Assembly (NCBI RefSeq): GCF_010730575.1
Contig: NZ_AP022614.1
Span: forward strand, 4,340,001 to 4,404,000
Length of the DNA stretch: 64,000 bases
From: Mycobacterium parmense
GTDB taxonomy: Bacteria > Actinomycetota > Actinomycetes > Mycobacteriales > Mycobacteriaceae
Direction: 5' to 3'
Part shown: positions 9,635 through 18,100 of the stretch, in pieces
How positions within the stretch are numbered: position 1 is the first letter of the stretch
How the letters are laid out: each line of letters begins with the position of its first letter
Notes under the pieces: generated by a model
What the model saw: the letters and a program-made list of their open reading frames with translations, nothing else
Told to the model about the DNA's origin: nothing
Database searches by the model: none
Made by a program: the position numbers and the translations under genes

Positions 9635-11356
9635 TCACCCGGTGATGTTCAGGCGTGCGTGCACGGCGGCGATCGCCTCCGCCATGTCCTGGCCGTTGAT
9701 TTCGCGCAGCCGCTCCTCGTCGAGGCTCTCGAAGTCGACGGCCCGGGTCAGGCGGATGTCGCGGTACTGTTCACCGGCCTCCACCAGTTGCCTCGCGTAG
9801 CGGCCGTTCCCGGCGATGTCCAGCGCGGGTGTGCCACGCACCGTGCGCTGGCTCAGCAGCTTCGCCGCCTGCAGCAGATTGTCCGCAGCTTCCATGCTCA
9901 GCGCCGAGTCATTGGCTTCGGCAATGACTTTCGCGATCTCGAGGATCTCATCCGGGGAGTAGGACTCGAACTCGATCCGTGTGGCGAAGCGCGACCGCAG
10001 TCCCTCGTTGGTCTCCAGTAGCCGGTCGATGTCGGAGCTGTAACCGGCGATGATCACCACCAGCCGGTCGCGGTCGTTCTCCATCCGTGCCAGCAGGGTG
10101 TCCAGCGCCTCTTGCCCGAAGGGATCGGTTCGCCCGTCCCGCTCCTGCACCAGCGCGTAGGCCTCGTCGATGAACAGGACGCCACCCAGCGCGCGGTCGA
10201 TCGTCTTGCTGGTCTTGACCGCCGACTGACCCTCGTACTCCGCCACGAAGTCTTTGCGCGACGTCTCCACGAGCTTGGGCTCGGGGATGACGCCGAGCCC
10301 CGCCAAGATGTTGGCGACGACCCGCGCGATCGTCGTCTTGCCGGTACCGGGCGGCCCGGTGAAGATCATGTGCTTGCTCGGCTGCGCGACCTTCATGCCG
10401 CGGGCGGCGCGGACCTTCGCCATCTGCGTTGCCGCCCGGTAGCGCTCGATCTGCTCCTTGACCCGGCCGAGGCCGATCTGTCGCTCCAGCTCGGCTTCGG
10501 CCTCGGCGAGCAGCTTGTCGCGGCCGGAGGTGTCGGCCACCACCGTGGAAGCGTCCCAGGGATCGGTGCGGGCCGAGATCTCATCGGCGCTGGTGACCGC
10601 CAAGCGATAGGCCGGATCCTTCAGCGCCGCCGCGACTTTGGGCTCGGGGTGAGTTGTCTGCAACCACTCCAGAAGCGCCACCGCGGCTTCTTCGTTGCCC
10701 TGACTGCGGCGCGCCATCGCCAGATACCAGGCGATGGCCTTGGCGCATGCCTCGGCCGCCGGAGTGGCGTTGGCCTCCGTGAGTCGGCGTTCGGCCTCGG
10801 TGAACAGGCCGAGGTTCGCCGCCGCCACCCCGTGCGCGACGCCGGCCGCGGCGGCCAGGAACGCGTCCGGCCACCTTCCGGCCCCCCTGACCTCATCGAT
10901 GACGTCCGTCCAGCGCTGTGCCTCGCCGTAAATGACCGCCTTGACCCAGGAGACCAGGTGCTCGGCACCGGTGACGGATGTGCCCTCGAGTGCCTCCATG
11001 GCGTCCGCGTGATTGCCCTGTGCCGCTTCGCTGACCGCGAAGCCCATGGTGATCGCCAGCGGCGAGCTGACCGGGTAGCTGATGTCGCCGTAGGGGCCGC
11101 CGATCGGCACCCTGGCGGCCACGGCGTTCATCGAGAGCTGGGCCGCGCCCGCGAGTTGACCGAAATGGGTTCGCGAATACCACGCGCGGAACAGCGTGTA
11201 GCGGTCGGTGTCGCCGCAGCGGATTCGGCCGACCCACGCGTCACATGCCGACTCGTCATAGTTTGTGATCTCGGTGAACAGCTCGAGGGCTCGGGCTTGC
11301 GAGATCGGGAGCATGCCGACGGCGCTCTCGAACAGACCGGCATGGCGATCGCTCAT
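9635..11356 (-). CDS. eccA1: ESX-1 AAA+ ATPase EccA1
   Basis: EccA1 is a cytosolic AAA+ ATPase (CbbX/SpoVK type) thought to act on EspG-PPE or other substrate-chaperone complexes. The N-terminal half (about 1-280) is a TPR-like helical domain. The C-terminal AAA+ domain carries Walker A GPPGTGKT (about 331-338), Walker B GVLFIDEA (about 390) and a sensor region with RSRFATRIEF. I chose the ATG at 11356, which gives 573 residues, exactly the M. tuberculosis length; a GTG one codon upstream overlaps the previous stop and is the alternative. It sits between espH and eccB1 as in other ESX-1 loci. Confidence 0.97.
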   Translation of the reverse strand: MSDRHAGLFESAVGMLPISQARALELFTEITNYDESACDAWVGRIRCGDTDRYTLFRAWYSRTHFGQLAGAAQLSMNAVAARVPIGGPYGDISYPVSSPLAITMGFAVSEAAQGNHADAMEALEGTSVTGAEHLVSWVKAVIYGEAQRWTDVIDEVRGAGRWPDAFLAAAAGVAHGVAAANLGLFTEAERRLTEANATPAAEACAKAIAWYLAMARRSQGNEEAAVALLEWLQTTHPEPKVAAALKDPAYRLAVTSADEISARTDPWDASTVVADTSGRDKLLAEAEAELERQIGLGRVKEQIERYRAATQMAKVRAARGMKVAQPSKHMIFTGPPGTGKTTIARVVANILAGLGVIPEPKLVETSRKDFVAEYEGQSAVKTSKTIDRALGGVLFIDEAYALVQERDGRTDPFGQEALDTLLARMENDRDRLVVIIAGYSSDIDRLLETNEGLRSRFATRIEFESYSPDEILEIAKVIAEANDSALSMEAADNLLQAAKLLSQRTVRGTPALDIAGNGRYARQLVEAGEQYRDIRLTRAVDFESLDEERLREINGQDMAEAIAAVHARLNITG

Positions 11357-11907
11357 CACTGCGCCTGGTACCGCGTCGCGAACACCCGAGCCTGTGTCTC
11401 GGACGCCTGTTGCGGCGAAGGCAATTCCATGCCGTTCTCCAGCACGTCACGGATGGCTGCGGTGTCGTCTGCCCCCAACTCCCGCATGCTCTCCAGCAGG
11501 AACTCGTGCTGGGCTGCCTGCCCCTTCTGCCGGGCCAGGTGCGCCAAGACCATGATCTCCTCGGCGAGCTGGGATTCGGTCATGTTCGTCACCCTGCCCG
11601 ACAGGGTCACCTGGTGGATTCCACCGTCCACGACCGCCGACACCGCCACCGTGCCGGCCGGATTGGGCACGGTGAACAGCGATTCGGCGTCCTGCTCGTC
11701 CTCGCCTTCGATGGCTTCGGCGGGCGCGCTCACAGCCGCGAGGTCGGTGGAGAGCTCCCCGGACTCAGCGGGCACGTCGGCGCGCCAATCGTCGGCGCCG
11801 GCCGAATACTCGCCGTCGTCTTCGTCGGACACCGGTGCGGTGGAGCCGGAGAAGTCAAGGGCGGCGGCGAGATCGTCATCGTCGCTGTCGAACGGATGCT
11901 GGGGCAT
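11356..11907 (-). CDS. Second EspH-like ESX-1 protein (tandem paralogue)
   Basis: This 183-residue protein is a clear paralogue of the next gene upstream. Both have an acidic N-terminus with an ALDF/DALDF motif, a core of the form LFTVxNPAGTVxVSAxxDG, the segment MTExxLAEEIxVLAxLARQKGxAxQ, and a C-terminal LPSPQQA...ARVFATRY. EspH acts as a chaperone or stability factor for EspE and is needed for EspE/EspF export in M. marinum. M. tuberculosis has one espH; here two lie in tandem, 35 bases apart. The protein could serve the second EspE/EspF pair on the other strand, which is my inference. Its stop overlaps the eccA1 start. Confidence 0.85.
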   Translation of the reverse strand: MPQHPFDSDDDDLAAALDFSGSTAPVSDEDDGEYSAGADDWRADVPAESGELSTDLAAVSAPAEAIEGEDEQDAESLFTVPNPAGTVAVSAVVDGGIHQVTLSGRVTNMTESQLAEEIMVLAHLARQKGQAAQHEFLLESMRELGADDTAAIRDVLENGMELPSPQQASETQARVFATRYQAQ

Positions 11908-11942
11908 GGTGTCTTCTCTCGGACGAATGGGGGACCGATCGC

Positions 11943-12542
11943 TCAGTGATCGGTCGCGTATCGGGTGGCGAACACTTCCGCCTGCGCCGCCTCGGCTTGC
12001 TCCGGCGTCGGTAGACCGATGCCGTTTTCCATGAAGTCACGCAGAACCTCGTTGCGGTCCAGGCCCATCTGGCGCATGGTTCCTGCCAGGATCTCGTTCT
12101 CCAGAACGTAGTCGTGCTGCCCGGCTAGCCCCTTCTGCCTGGCCAGATCCGCGAGAACCAGGATCTCCTCGGCGAGCTCGTGCTCGGTCATGCTCGTCAC
12201 CTTCGCCGACAGCTCCACCCGCTGCGTCCTGCCGTCGATGAGCGCCGACACCGACACGGTGTCTGCAGGGTTGGCGACCGTGAAAGTCTGAACGGCTTCG
12301 CCTTCGTCCTCTTCCTCTGGTGCCGAGGCGCCGGCCTGTGCGTGAATGGCGTCCAGCTCACTCTCGTCGGCGGGCTGGGCAGGCACGTATTCGTCCAGGG
12401 CGTCGACGGCTGACTCGTCACCGCCGTCATGATCGACGCCGGAGAAGTCGAGCGCGTCCGCACCGGCGTCGCCGTCGCGGTGAGTGTGGTCGGGCTCGTA
12501 GAAATCAAGGGCGTCGAGATCGTCGCGGTCGTGTGCGGGCAT
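11943..12542 (-). CDS. espH: EspH, ESX-1 substrate chaperone-like protein
   Basis: The 199-residue protein has a strongly acidic N-terminus with repeated DALDF/DALDEY motifs (residues 9 to about 60), then the conserved EspH core (TFTVANPADTVSVSALIDG, MTEHELAEEILVLADLARQ) and the ending EVFATRYATDH. M. tuberculosis EspH (183 residues) shows the same motifs, including LDALDF and AEVFATRY. I chose the ATG at 12542 because the longer reading runs back into espG1. It follows espG1 by 31 bases, the normal position, so I take this copy as the orthologue and the next one as the duplicate. Confidence 0.9.
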   Translation of the reverse strand: MPAHDRDDLDALDFYEPDHTHRDGDAGADALDFSGVDHDGGDESAVDALDEYVPAQPADESELDAIHAQAGASAPEEEDEGEAVQTFTVANPADTVSVSALIDGRTQRVELSAKVTSMTEHELAEEILVLADLARQKGLAGQHDYVLENEILAGTMRQMGLDRNEVLRDFMENGIGLPTPEQAEAAQAEVFATRYATDH

Positions 12543-12573
12543 GGTGTCCCTTTCTGTGTCGGTGGCTTCGCGC

Positions 12574-13413
12574 TCAGTGCGCAGGGGAGGTCTCGGGGTG
12601 GTCCAGCCAGGCTCGCGCGGGAAGGAACTCCAGCAGGGCGTCAAGAGTGCGCTGCAGGTTCTCCTGGGTGCCGGACAGGAAGCTGCCATACAGTTCGCCG
12701 CCGACGCGGCGCGGCAGCGACACCAGCCGGCCGTATGCGGAGTCCAGCACACCGGCGGCGACATCGGTGTGTGTGCACGTCCCGCCTGAATGACGTTGTC
12801 CGGCAACGATCTCGACCCATCCACTCGGGTCGGCGATGATATCGGCATAGATCCGGGCCGATGTTGCGGCGAGGCCGTACTGCGCCAACTGGGCTGCGGT
12901 GGTGCACACCGACAGCTCGGCAGCCACGCCGGTCAGCGGTTCCACGCGCGCCGCGTCGGCGGGACCCAGGACGGCGGTGACCATGCCTGCCAGGCTCACC
13001 TGCGGAGCCACCATCTGGAGTACCAGCAGGTCGCCGTCGCGCGCGGCGATGACATGGCGTTCGTCCTTGCGGCACACCACGAATCGGATCATCACGCCGC
13101 CGGCGTCGCGCCGCCACCACCGGCATTCCAGGGTTCGGTCCGGCCTGCCGAGAGTGTCGACCATCGCCGCTACCGTCGGGTGCGGCTGCCCGTCTTGGTC
13201 CAGCACCCCTTGCGCGATCAGGTCCCGCTCCACCTGCCCCCAGACCAGGTTGCGCAGGTCTTCCTGGGGGATGTTCGGCCGAATCCCCAGCGCCGCAGGG
13301 AATTCAACCAGGTGCAGTCGGTCGGCGATCACCAGCATGCCGTCGACGGTCACCTCCACGCCGACGACATCGTCGACGAGTCCCGCGCGGCCGCCATTGA
13401 GGGGAACGGACAT
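12574..13413 (-). CDS. espG1: EspG1, cytosolic PE/PPE chaperone of ESX-1
   Basis: EspG proteins bind the tip of PPE proteins in PE-PPE pairs and keep them soluble for export. The 279-residue protein (M. tuberculosis EspG1 has 283) starts MSVPLNGGRAGLVDDVVGVE and has the EspG fold elements, including the ECRWWRRD strand region and the end segment LQRTLDALLEFLPARAWL. The ATG lies two bases after the espF stop. Its client PPE68 is encoded downstream, but PE35 is missing, so the complex it serves may differ from the usual trimer. Function is inferred from family and synteny. Confidence 0.95.
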   Translation of the reverse strand: MSVPLNGGRAGLVDDVVGVEVTVDGMLVIADRLHLVEFPAALGIRPNIPQEDLRNLVWGQVERDLIAQGVLDQDGQPHPTVAAMVDTLGRPDRTLECRWWRRDAGGVMIRFVVCRKDERHVIAARDGDLLVLQMVAPQVSLAGMVTAVLGPADAARVEPLTGVAAELSVCTTAAQLAQYGLAATSARIYADIIADPSGWVEIVAGQRHSGGTCTHTDVAAGVLDSAYGRLVSLPRRVGGELYGSFLSGTQENLQRTLDALLEFLPARAWLDHPETSPAH

Positions 13414-13415
13414 GA

Positions 13416-13733
13416 TCAGCGCCGTTCGTGTACCTGCTTGTTGAGGTTCTCGCTGGTGTCCTGGTCGACGCCCGTGTAGGTCTGGGCGGCCGTGCGCAGC
13501 TTCGCCGCGAGGTCCGAGGCGGCGGTCGCGATGTTGTTCGCCGCGCCGCGGCGCACCCCCTCGGCGGCGGTGGCCGCGCTGTTCGACACGCCGCTGATCA
13601 CGCCGTGCGTCACCCACACCGCGGTTTCGATGCCGGACGCCGCCGTGGCCGCGTCGCGGGCCTTACTCGACGCATCGTCTTGCTTCTTGGCCAGTTTCTC
13701 GAGGTAATCGGGGGTGATGGCTAGGTTCGCCAC
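13416..13733 (-). CDS. espF: EspF, secreted ESX-1-associated WXG-like protein
   Basis: The 105-residue protein (M. tuberculosis EspF 103) begins VANLAITPDYLEKLAKKQDD from a GTG. It has a helix-turn-helix build with a WxxxG-like turn (VWVTHG) and the export motif YxxxD (YTGVD, about residues 86-90) near the C-terminus. EspF is co-secreted with EspE and partners it as EspC does EspA. It is followed by espG1 after two bases and preceded by espE. A closely similar second copy lies on the plus strand at 17102-17422. Confidence 0.92.
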   Translation of the reverse strand: MANLAITPDYLEKLAKKQDDASSKARDAATAASGIETAVWVTHGVISGVSNSAATAAEGVRRGAANNIATAASDLAAKLRTAAQTYTGVDQDTSENLNKQVHERR

Positions 13734-13803
13734 GGGGTCTCCTCCACGCTGGGTATACGCTGAAAACAACTCGGGCTCGTCGGGATCCGGACCGCGTCCC
13801 GCA

Positions 13804-15126
13804 TCACACGAAACGTTCCGACTGCGACGTGCCCGATTGGCCGCCGCCCGCGAGATCGACGGGCGCGCGCTCGGCGCCGTCGGTGTTGATGCCGGCCCCG
13901 GCGCCCTCGGCATCGTCGGCGAGCGCAGCCTCCGCCGGCGCGGCGCCCTCGGCGGCGGCATCCTCGGCGGGCGCCGCGGCCTGCTGGCCCTGCTGGCCCA
14001 TCGACGAGACCTGCTGAACCGACCCCATGGTCTGATTCACCAGGTTCATGTGCTGGGAAATGTGTCCGGACATCTTCGCGGCCTGCCCTGACGCCGCGCT
14101 CACCTGCGCCAGGGTGGGTGGTGTGAATGCCGGGGCGGCCCCGGTGTCCGGAACCCCGGGTGTGCCCTCCGGGATGCCGTCCGCGGGGGGTTCCTCGAGC
14201 GCGGTCATCTTCGCTTGCGCGTCGGCGGCGGCGCCTTCACCCGCGGTGCCTGCCATCCGGGCCAACGAGGAGACGGTCGGCATGTTGGCGAACGCGGACA
14301 TGCCGGCCATGCTCTCGGAGATGGCCGTGAAGCTGGTGAACGTCGATTGCTGCGCGGCGGCCACCTCGATCCGGGCGAACGCCGCCGACAGTGTTGCGTT
14401 CTTCTGCACGTCGCCGTACTCGAGGGCCAGCGCGTTGATCTCGTGACCGAGCGACATCGAGTTGGCCAGCGTGAACATCTCGAACGCCAGGACTGTCGCG
14501 CATGCCGCGAAGGCGGCGACGATCTGCCATGCGCACGAAATCTCTGCTCCCACAATGGGAATCATGTAGAGCACGAGCGCGATCCCCTGAGCGACGACGA
14601 GCGCGAACAACGTCACCGAGATAGCCGTGTGCGCCTTCTGCACCTCGGCGCCCTGGTTGGCCACGAGGGCTTGCATTTGCTTGTCCAGATCTTTCATCGT
14701 CTCGACGAGGGCTTGCAACGCCGCGAGCTGGGCGGTGTAGGCCTTCGCCGCGTCACCGTCCCAATCCCGCGGGTCGACGACGGCCGCCTCGAGCTGCAGC
14801 TTGACGTTGTCGAGTTTGTCCACACCGCTGGTGAATGAGCCCCCCTTGTCGGGCGGCCCGAAGCCGTTGAAAAGGTCCACCACCGAGACCACCACCATCG
14901 TCACGTCGATAATGGCCGTCGGAGTCGGCAAGACACTTTTTCCTGACTTGGCCAACGCGTCCACGAGGGACTTCCATTGGCCCTTCGCGTACCACATCGC
15001 CTTGCCGGCAAGCGCGCCGAGGTTGGCTCCAAGGCCCACCCAATCCTCTGCGTAGCCGGCGCTACCCGCACCCCCCAGCCGCTGGAAGCAGTACGCCAGG
15101 TCATGAATGCCTGCTAAACGACTCAC
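13804..15126 (-). CDS. espE: EspE-like ESX-1 substrate
   Basis: EspE is an ESX-1-exported, cell-surface-associated protein of the EspA/EspE family. The 440-residue protein has a GTG start at 15126 preceded by GAAGGGA; longer reading into the divergent promoter is unlikely. Features are a WxG motif in DWDGDAAKAYTAQ, a coiled region, a hydrophobic block (about residues 200-245), and an Ala-rich C-terminus with SQHMNLVNQTMGSVQQ, ending with ERAPVDL like EspA and EspE. It differs clearly from M. tuberculosis EspE in the middle, which lacks the Pro-rich LPGLP repeats here. It heads the minus-strand ESX-1 operon, 70 bases before espF. Confidence 0.87.
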   Translation of the reverse strand: MSRLAGIHDLAYCFQRLGGAGSAGYAEDWVGLGANLGALAGKAMWYAKGQWKSLVDALAKSGKSVLPTPTAIIDVTMVVVSVVDLFNGFGPPDKGGSFTSGVDKLDNVKLQLEAAVVDPRDWDGDAAKAYTAQLAALQALVETMKDLDKQMQALVANQGAEVQKAHTAISVTLFALVVAQGIALVLYMIPIVGAEISCAWQIVAAFAACATVLAFEMFTLANSMSLGHEINALALEYGDVQKNATLSAAFARIEVAAAQQSTFTSFTAISESMAGMSAFANMPTVSSLARMAGTAGEGAAADAQAKMTALEEPPADGIPEGTPGVPDTGAAPAFTPPTLAQVSAASGQAAKMSGHISQHMNLVNQTMGSVQQVSSMGQQGQQAAAPAEDAAAEGAAPAEAALADDAEGAGAGINTDGAERAPVDLAGGGQSGTSQSERFV

Positions 15127-15611
15127 CGCGGTGCATCCCTTCGCGCTCGCTGATTTGTGCACCGACCTCGTGCACGGTGTTTCGAGCCTAACAGCGACCC
15201 GGCCTGGCAGAGTGCACGAATTTTCAAGCGGGCCAGTAGCTTCGACCGCTCCGGCGGGAGGCGCCACCGCAACATTGCGCAACGGTGGCCGCGCGGTGAA
15301 CATCCGGGCTCGGGCGCCCGTTGACCGGGCCTCGGCCGTGCCGTCACGCGCCGGCCGGCACGGTTGACGCCCGGGTGGCCAGGTGAAGCGCGCCGATGCG
15401 CCAATCCAATTGGGGCCGAGCGGTTTCGACTCTGCCGCGCGGTTGCGCACCGAAATCGCCCTCGTCGCATAGTCGCACGACCATCTCCGGCGTGTGCAGA
15501 CAGCGGGCCGCGCCACCGCGGCAACGGCGCAAAAAATGGTGCGGTGGGGCCGGTGAGCGCGGTGTTACGCTCCCCGAAACGCCCTTTCCGGCTCTCAGGA
15601 AGGTCAAAGCC
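15127..15611. promoter_or_regulatory. Divergent promoter region between the two espE genes
   Basis: These 485 bases separate two divergent espE-espF units and must hold both promoters. Near the minus-strand espE start there are three GTGCAC hexamers (15157-15162, 15170-15175, 15212-15217) within about 60 bases, which could be regulator half-sites. On the plus side, AGGAAGG at 15597-15603 is the ribosome-binding site of the second espE. I found no convincing -35/-10 pair and no ORF with coding character. Binding by WhiB6, EspR or PhoP is possible from the biology but not shown by the sequence. Confidence 0.6.
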
Positions 15612-17072
15612 GTGGTGAATTGGCCCGCGCTCTTCAAAACGGTCAGCGATGCGAAGTCTGTCGTCGGCATGGCCGGCGGGCTGGGGAAGAACGTGTACGC
15701 GAAGGATTGGGAAGCGGTTGGAGTGGGCAGCTTTTCGACCGCCGCCAGCCTGACCAGGATGGGCGTCAAGAAGTGGGCGGACCAGGGGATAAAGAATTTC
15801 AAGCCCGACGATTTCGTCTGGAATTCGGCGCGCGATACGCTCTCGCAAAAGGAGCGAAACGCGGCGGGCTTGAAATCGATCCAAGATAAGTATGAGAAAT
15901 GGACCAGAGGTGCGGAAATCATCGAGTGGGCCATCTTCATCATCACCTTGGAGGAATTCACATTCGGCCCGGGCGGCAGTCCCGTCAAGGGAGACAAGTT
16001 CGGCCCCACCGGCGCCGCTTACCCGCTGGGTCAGGCCCTTGACAAAGTGGGGAGCGCACTCCCGGACGGAAGATGGCAGGGCAGTGCGGCGGATGCCTAT
16101 GCCGCACGCAACAAAACACAGCAGGAGCGCATCAGGAAACTGATGGATGACGATGTGACCACGAAGAAGCTGATCGACGACACCGCCGCCAAGAACAAAT
16201 ACTATCGACAGCAAATCGCCATCACCAAGGACGGCTTGGGTGGGTGTATTTTCGTCGCCGTCGCGCTTTATGCCTGGAAGCCCGCGGCTTCCTACATCTT
16301 CCAGTTGTCGGTATCGGCGGCCGCGCTCGCCGGCGTCAACTACATGGTGGGCGACATGGCAACGTATTCCCGCGACCACACCGCGGCCGGGGCGCAGGCG
16401 GTCATCCAGAGATACAAAGATATGGCGGCGGCCATCTTGGCCGACCTGGAGGCGCTGGGCGCGAAGGTCCCGGACGGATTGAGCCTGGCTTTGCAGACGG
16501 CGCCGCCTTCGGGTGCTCCGAGCTTCGAGGACATTCTCAAGATGGGCATGGCGTCGCAGACAGCGGCTGAGTCCTCCCATCAGGGCCCACTGGCCGCGGT
16601 GAGCTCGCGGAGCGCCCGGGGCGATGGCACAGCTCGGTATGGCGGAGACGACCTGTACGACGGGCCCGCAGAGCCGACTGAACAAGAATCGCCGGAGACC
16701 GCTGCGCCGCAGGCGCCGGCCGGCCCGGGGTGGGCGATGCCGACGTTGAGTCAGGTGGCAGCGGTCTCGGCGCGAGGGGCGACGATGTCCGGCCAGATGT
16801 CTCAACACATGAACCTCGTCAACCAGACAATGGGATCGGTACAGCAGCTCGCCACGATCGGCCAGCAGGGCGCGGCGGCAGCGCCCCCGGCCGAGAGGGC
16901 CGCCGATGCCGGGCCGGCAGAGACTGCCCCCGCCGAACCCGTGTCGGCGGACGCGGCCGACGGTGCGGCCCCGGGCGCCGAACCGGCCGAGCGCGCACCC
17001 GTCGATCTCGACGCCGCGACGGCCGGCGCCGATCAGGGCACAAATCCCGACCCGGCTCGGCGCGCCCTGTGA
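15612..17072 (+). CDS. Second EspE/EspA-family ESX-1 substrate (divergent paralogue)
   Basis: The 486-residue protein starts at a GTG (15612; a second GTG follows at once) eight bases after AGGAAGG. It belongs to the EspE/EspA family. It has a helical N-terminal domain, a WxG motif in RWQGSAADAYAARN much like EspA's WLGSAADKYAGKN, a hydrophobic block (about 210-245), and a C-terminus with SQHMNLVNQTMGSVQQ and ERAPVDLD shared with the minus-strand espE. The pair is divergent and each member is followed by an espF, so the whole espE-espF unit was duplicated. Between the two WxG-domain proteins the N-terminal halves differ strongly while the C-terminal tails are almost the same, as if the tails were conserved for a shared function or by conversion. 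Confidence 0.85.
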   Translation: MVNWPALFKTVSDAKSVVGMAGGLGKNVYAKDWEAVGVGSFSTAASLTRMGVKKWADQGIKNFKPDDFVWNSARDTLSQKERNAAGLKSIQDKYEKWTRGAEIIEWAIFIITLEEFTFGPGGSPVKGDKFGPTGAAYPLGQALDKVGSALPDGRWQGSAADAYAARNKTQQERIRKLMDDDVTTKKLIDDTAAKNKYYRQQIAITKDGLGGCIFVAVALYAWKPAASYIFQLSVSAAALAGVNYMVGDMATYSRDHTAAGAQAVIQRYKDMAAAILADLEALGAKVPDGLSLALQTAPPSGAPSFEDILKMGMASQTAAESSHQGPLAAVSSRSARGDGTARYGGDDLYDGPAEPTEQESPETAAPQAPAGPGWAMPTLSQVAAVSARGATMSGQMSQHMNLVNQTMGSVQQLATIGQQGAAAAPPAERAADAGPAETAPAEPVSADAADGAAPGAEPAERAPVDLDAATAGADQGTNPDPARRAL

Positions 17073-17101
17073 CGCGCGTGCGGCAATGAAGGAGCACACC
17101 C

Positions 17102-17422
17102 GTGGCGAATCTGGCCGTCGACCCGACCTACCTGGAATTTCTGGCGTCGAAACACGATGACGAGAAAACCGGTGCGATCAACGATCTCAAGCAGGCGGAG
17201 ATCGCGTCCTCCGGGTTCGCCTGGGACCTGTGGTGGACACATGGTCCCGTCTGCACCGAGGGCAACAAGGCCATGCACGAGCTCGACATCTTGCGCAGCG
17301 CCGTGCTGGTGGGTTTGGAGGCGATATCGGCTGTCCTGGCTGCGGGCCTGCGTGCCGGCGCTCAGGCGTACGTGAGCACCGACGAGCAGGGCGGGCAAAA
17401 CCTCGGCACACAGCTGGTGTGA
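17102..17422 (+). CDS. Second EspF-like protein
   Basis: The 106-residue protein starts GTG, giving VANLAVDPTYLEFLASKHDD, nearly the same opening as the minus-strand EspF. It has the WxxxG-like turn (LWWTHG) and the YxxxD export motif (YVSTD, about residues 90-94). It lies 29 bases after the second espE and should be its co-secreted partner, as EspC is to EspA. AAGGAG precedes the start. It is not broken. Assignment is by sequence resemblance to EspF and by gene pairing. Confidence 0.86.
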   Translation: MANLAVDPTYLEFLASKHDDEKTGAINDLKQAEIASSGFAWDLWWTHGPVCTEGNKAMHELDILRSAVLVGLEAISAVLAAGLRAGAQAYVSTDEQGGQNLGTQLV

Positions 17423-17768
17423 CCGCCGGATCCGATCGGGCTTGCGCCGCCTCGAGAGACGACACGTTGGCCCGCGGCGTGCCGAGTGAAGCCGTTGCGC
17501 GAGTCGGCATTTGGGGATGCCGGCTCCGCTTGCCGTGCGAAGAACCCGCCACCGCGGCAAGAGACCGGTCGTTTGGTAGGCAGTTGTTCATCCCGCCGAC
17601 ACGCGTGAGTCGTTTGGAGGTGACAAGCTCCGCCTGTTATCGCGGATGATGCGCGCCAGGTAATCGTGTGTGTGGGGTCTCCAACTGTGGTGTTGCGACA
17701 GCTAATTGGTGACGGACTCGGGGCCGTCGGCCAAAATTCCGCGGCGCCTGTCGAGGGAAAGTAGGCCT
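17423..17768 (+). promoter_or_regulatory. Non-coding stretch upstream of whiB6
   Basis: These 346 bases between the second espF and whiB6 show no coding frame with family resemblance. Two longer readings (TTG at 17706, GTG at 17709) would extend whiB6 upstream but add a Ser/Arg-rich stretch absent from the known WhiB6. In M. tuberculosis the whiB6 promoter is a PhoP and EspR target, so a regulator-binding function is likely here. I could not identify a clear PhoP direct repeat. Confidence 0.45.
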
Positions 17769-18062
17769 ATGACCGCCGAAGCCGACGGCGGGGGGGTTTG
17801 GCGGGGTGCCTGTGTGCGCGATCCGGATCGCTGGACCACGGCTCCCGACGCCGAGGCCAAAGCCTTGTGCCGGGTTTGTCCGCGCCGATGGCTCTGCGCC
17901 CGGGAAGCATGCGAGCTGCCGGGCGCGGAAGGATTGTGGGCCGGCGTGGTGATCCCGGAGGCGGGCCGAGGACGCGTCTTCGCGCTGCAGCAGTTGCATT
18001 CCCTGGCCGAGCGACACGGATACCCGGTGCGCGGCCGAAGGGGTACGGCAAAAACGGCCTGA
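17769..18062 (+). CDS. whiB6: WhiB6, iron-sulfur redox-sensing transcription factor
   Basis: WhiB proteins bind a [4Fe-4S] cluster through four Cys and regulate transcription with the principal sigma factor. WhiB6 controls ESX-1 genes in response to redox stress and secretion status. The 97-residue protein has the Cys in RGACVRD, then CRVC and a fourth Cys in RRWLCARE, the GLWAGVVIPE turn (variant of G[V/I]WGG), and a basic tail. The stretch DPDRWTT, CPRRWLCAR and GAEGLWAGVVIPE matches WhiB6 rather than other WhiBs. I chose ATG 17769 with GAGGGA upstream; M. tuberculosis WhiB6 is annotated at 116 residues but the homologous part starts at the same Met. Confidence 0.93.
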   Translation: MTAEADGGGVWRGACVRDPDRWTTAPDAEAKALCRVCPRRWLCAREACELPGAEGLWAGVVIPEAGRGRVFALQQLHSLAERHGYPVRGRRGTAKTA

Positions 18063-18100
18063 CTGCGACCGTTCGCCGGCCCCCGGGTGCTACCGATCAG

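Noticed and set aside
13804..15516. A longer version of the minus-strand EspE starting at 15516
   Set aside because: The added 130 residues read across the divergent promoter region and lack EspE likeness; a GTG with a ribosome-binding site at 15126 is better.
15123..17099. A 658-codon frame antisense to the second espE
   Set aside because: The plus strand encodes an EspE-family protein with conserved motifs; the antisense product is Arg-rich without any domain.
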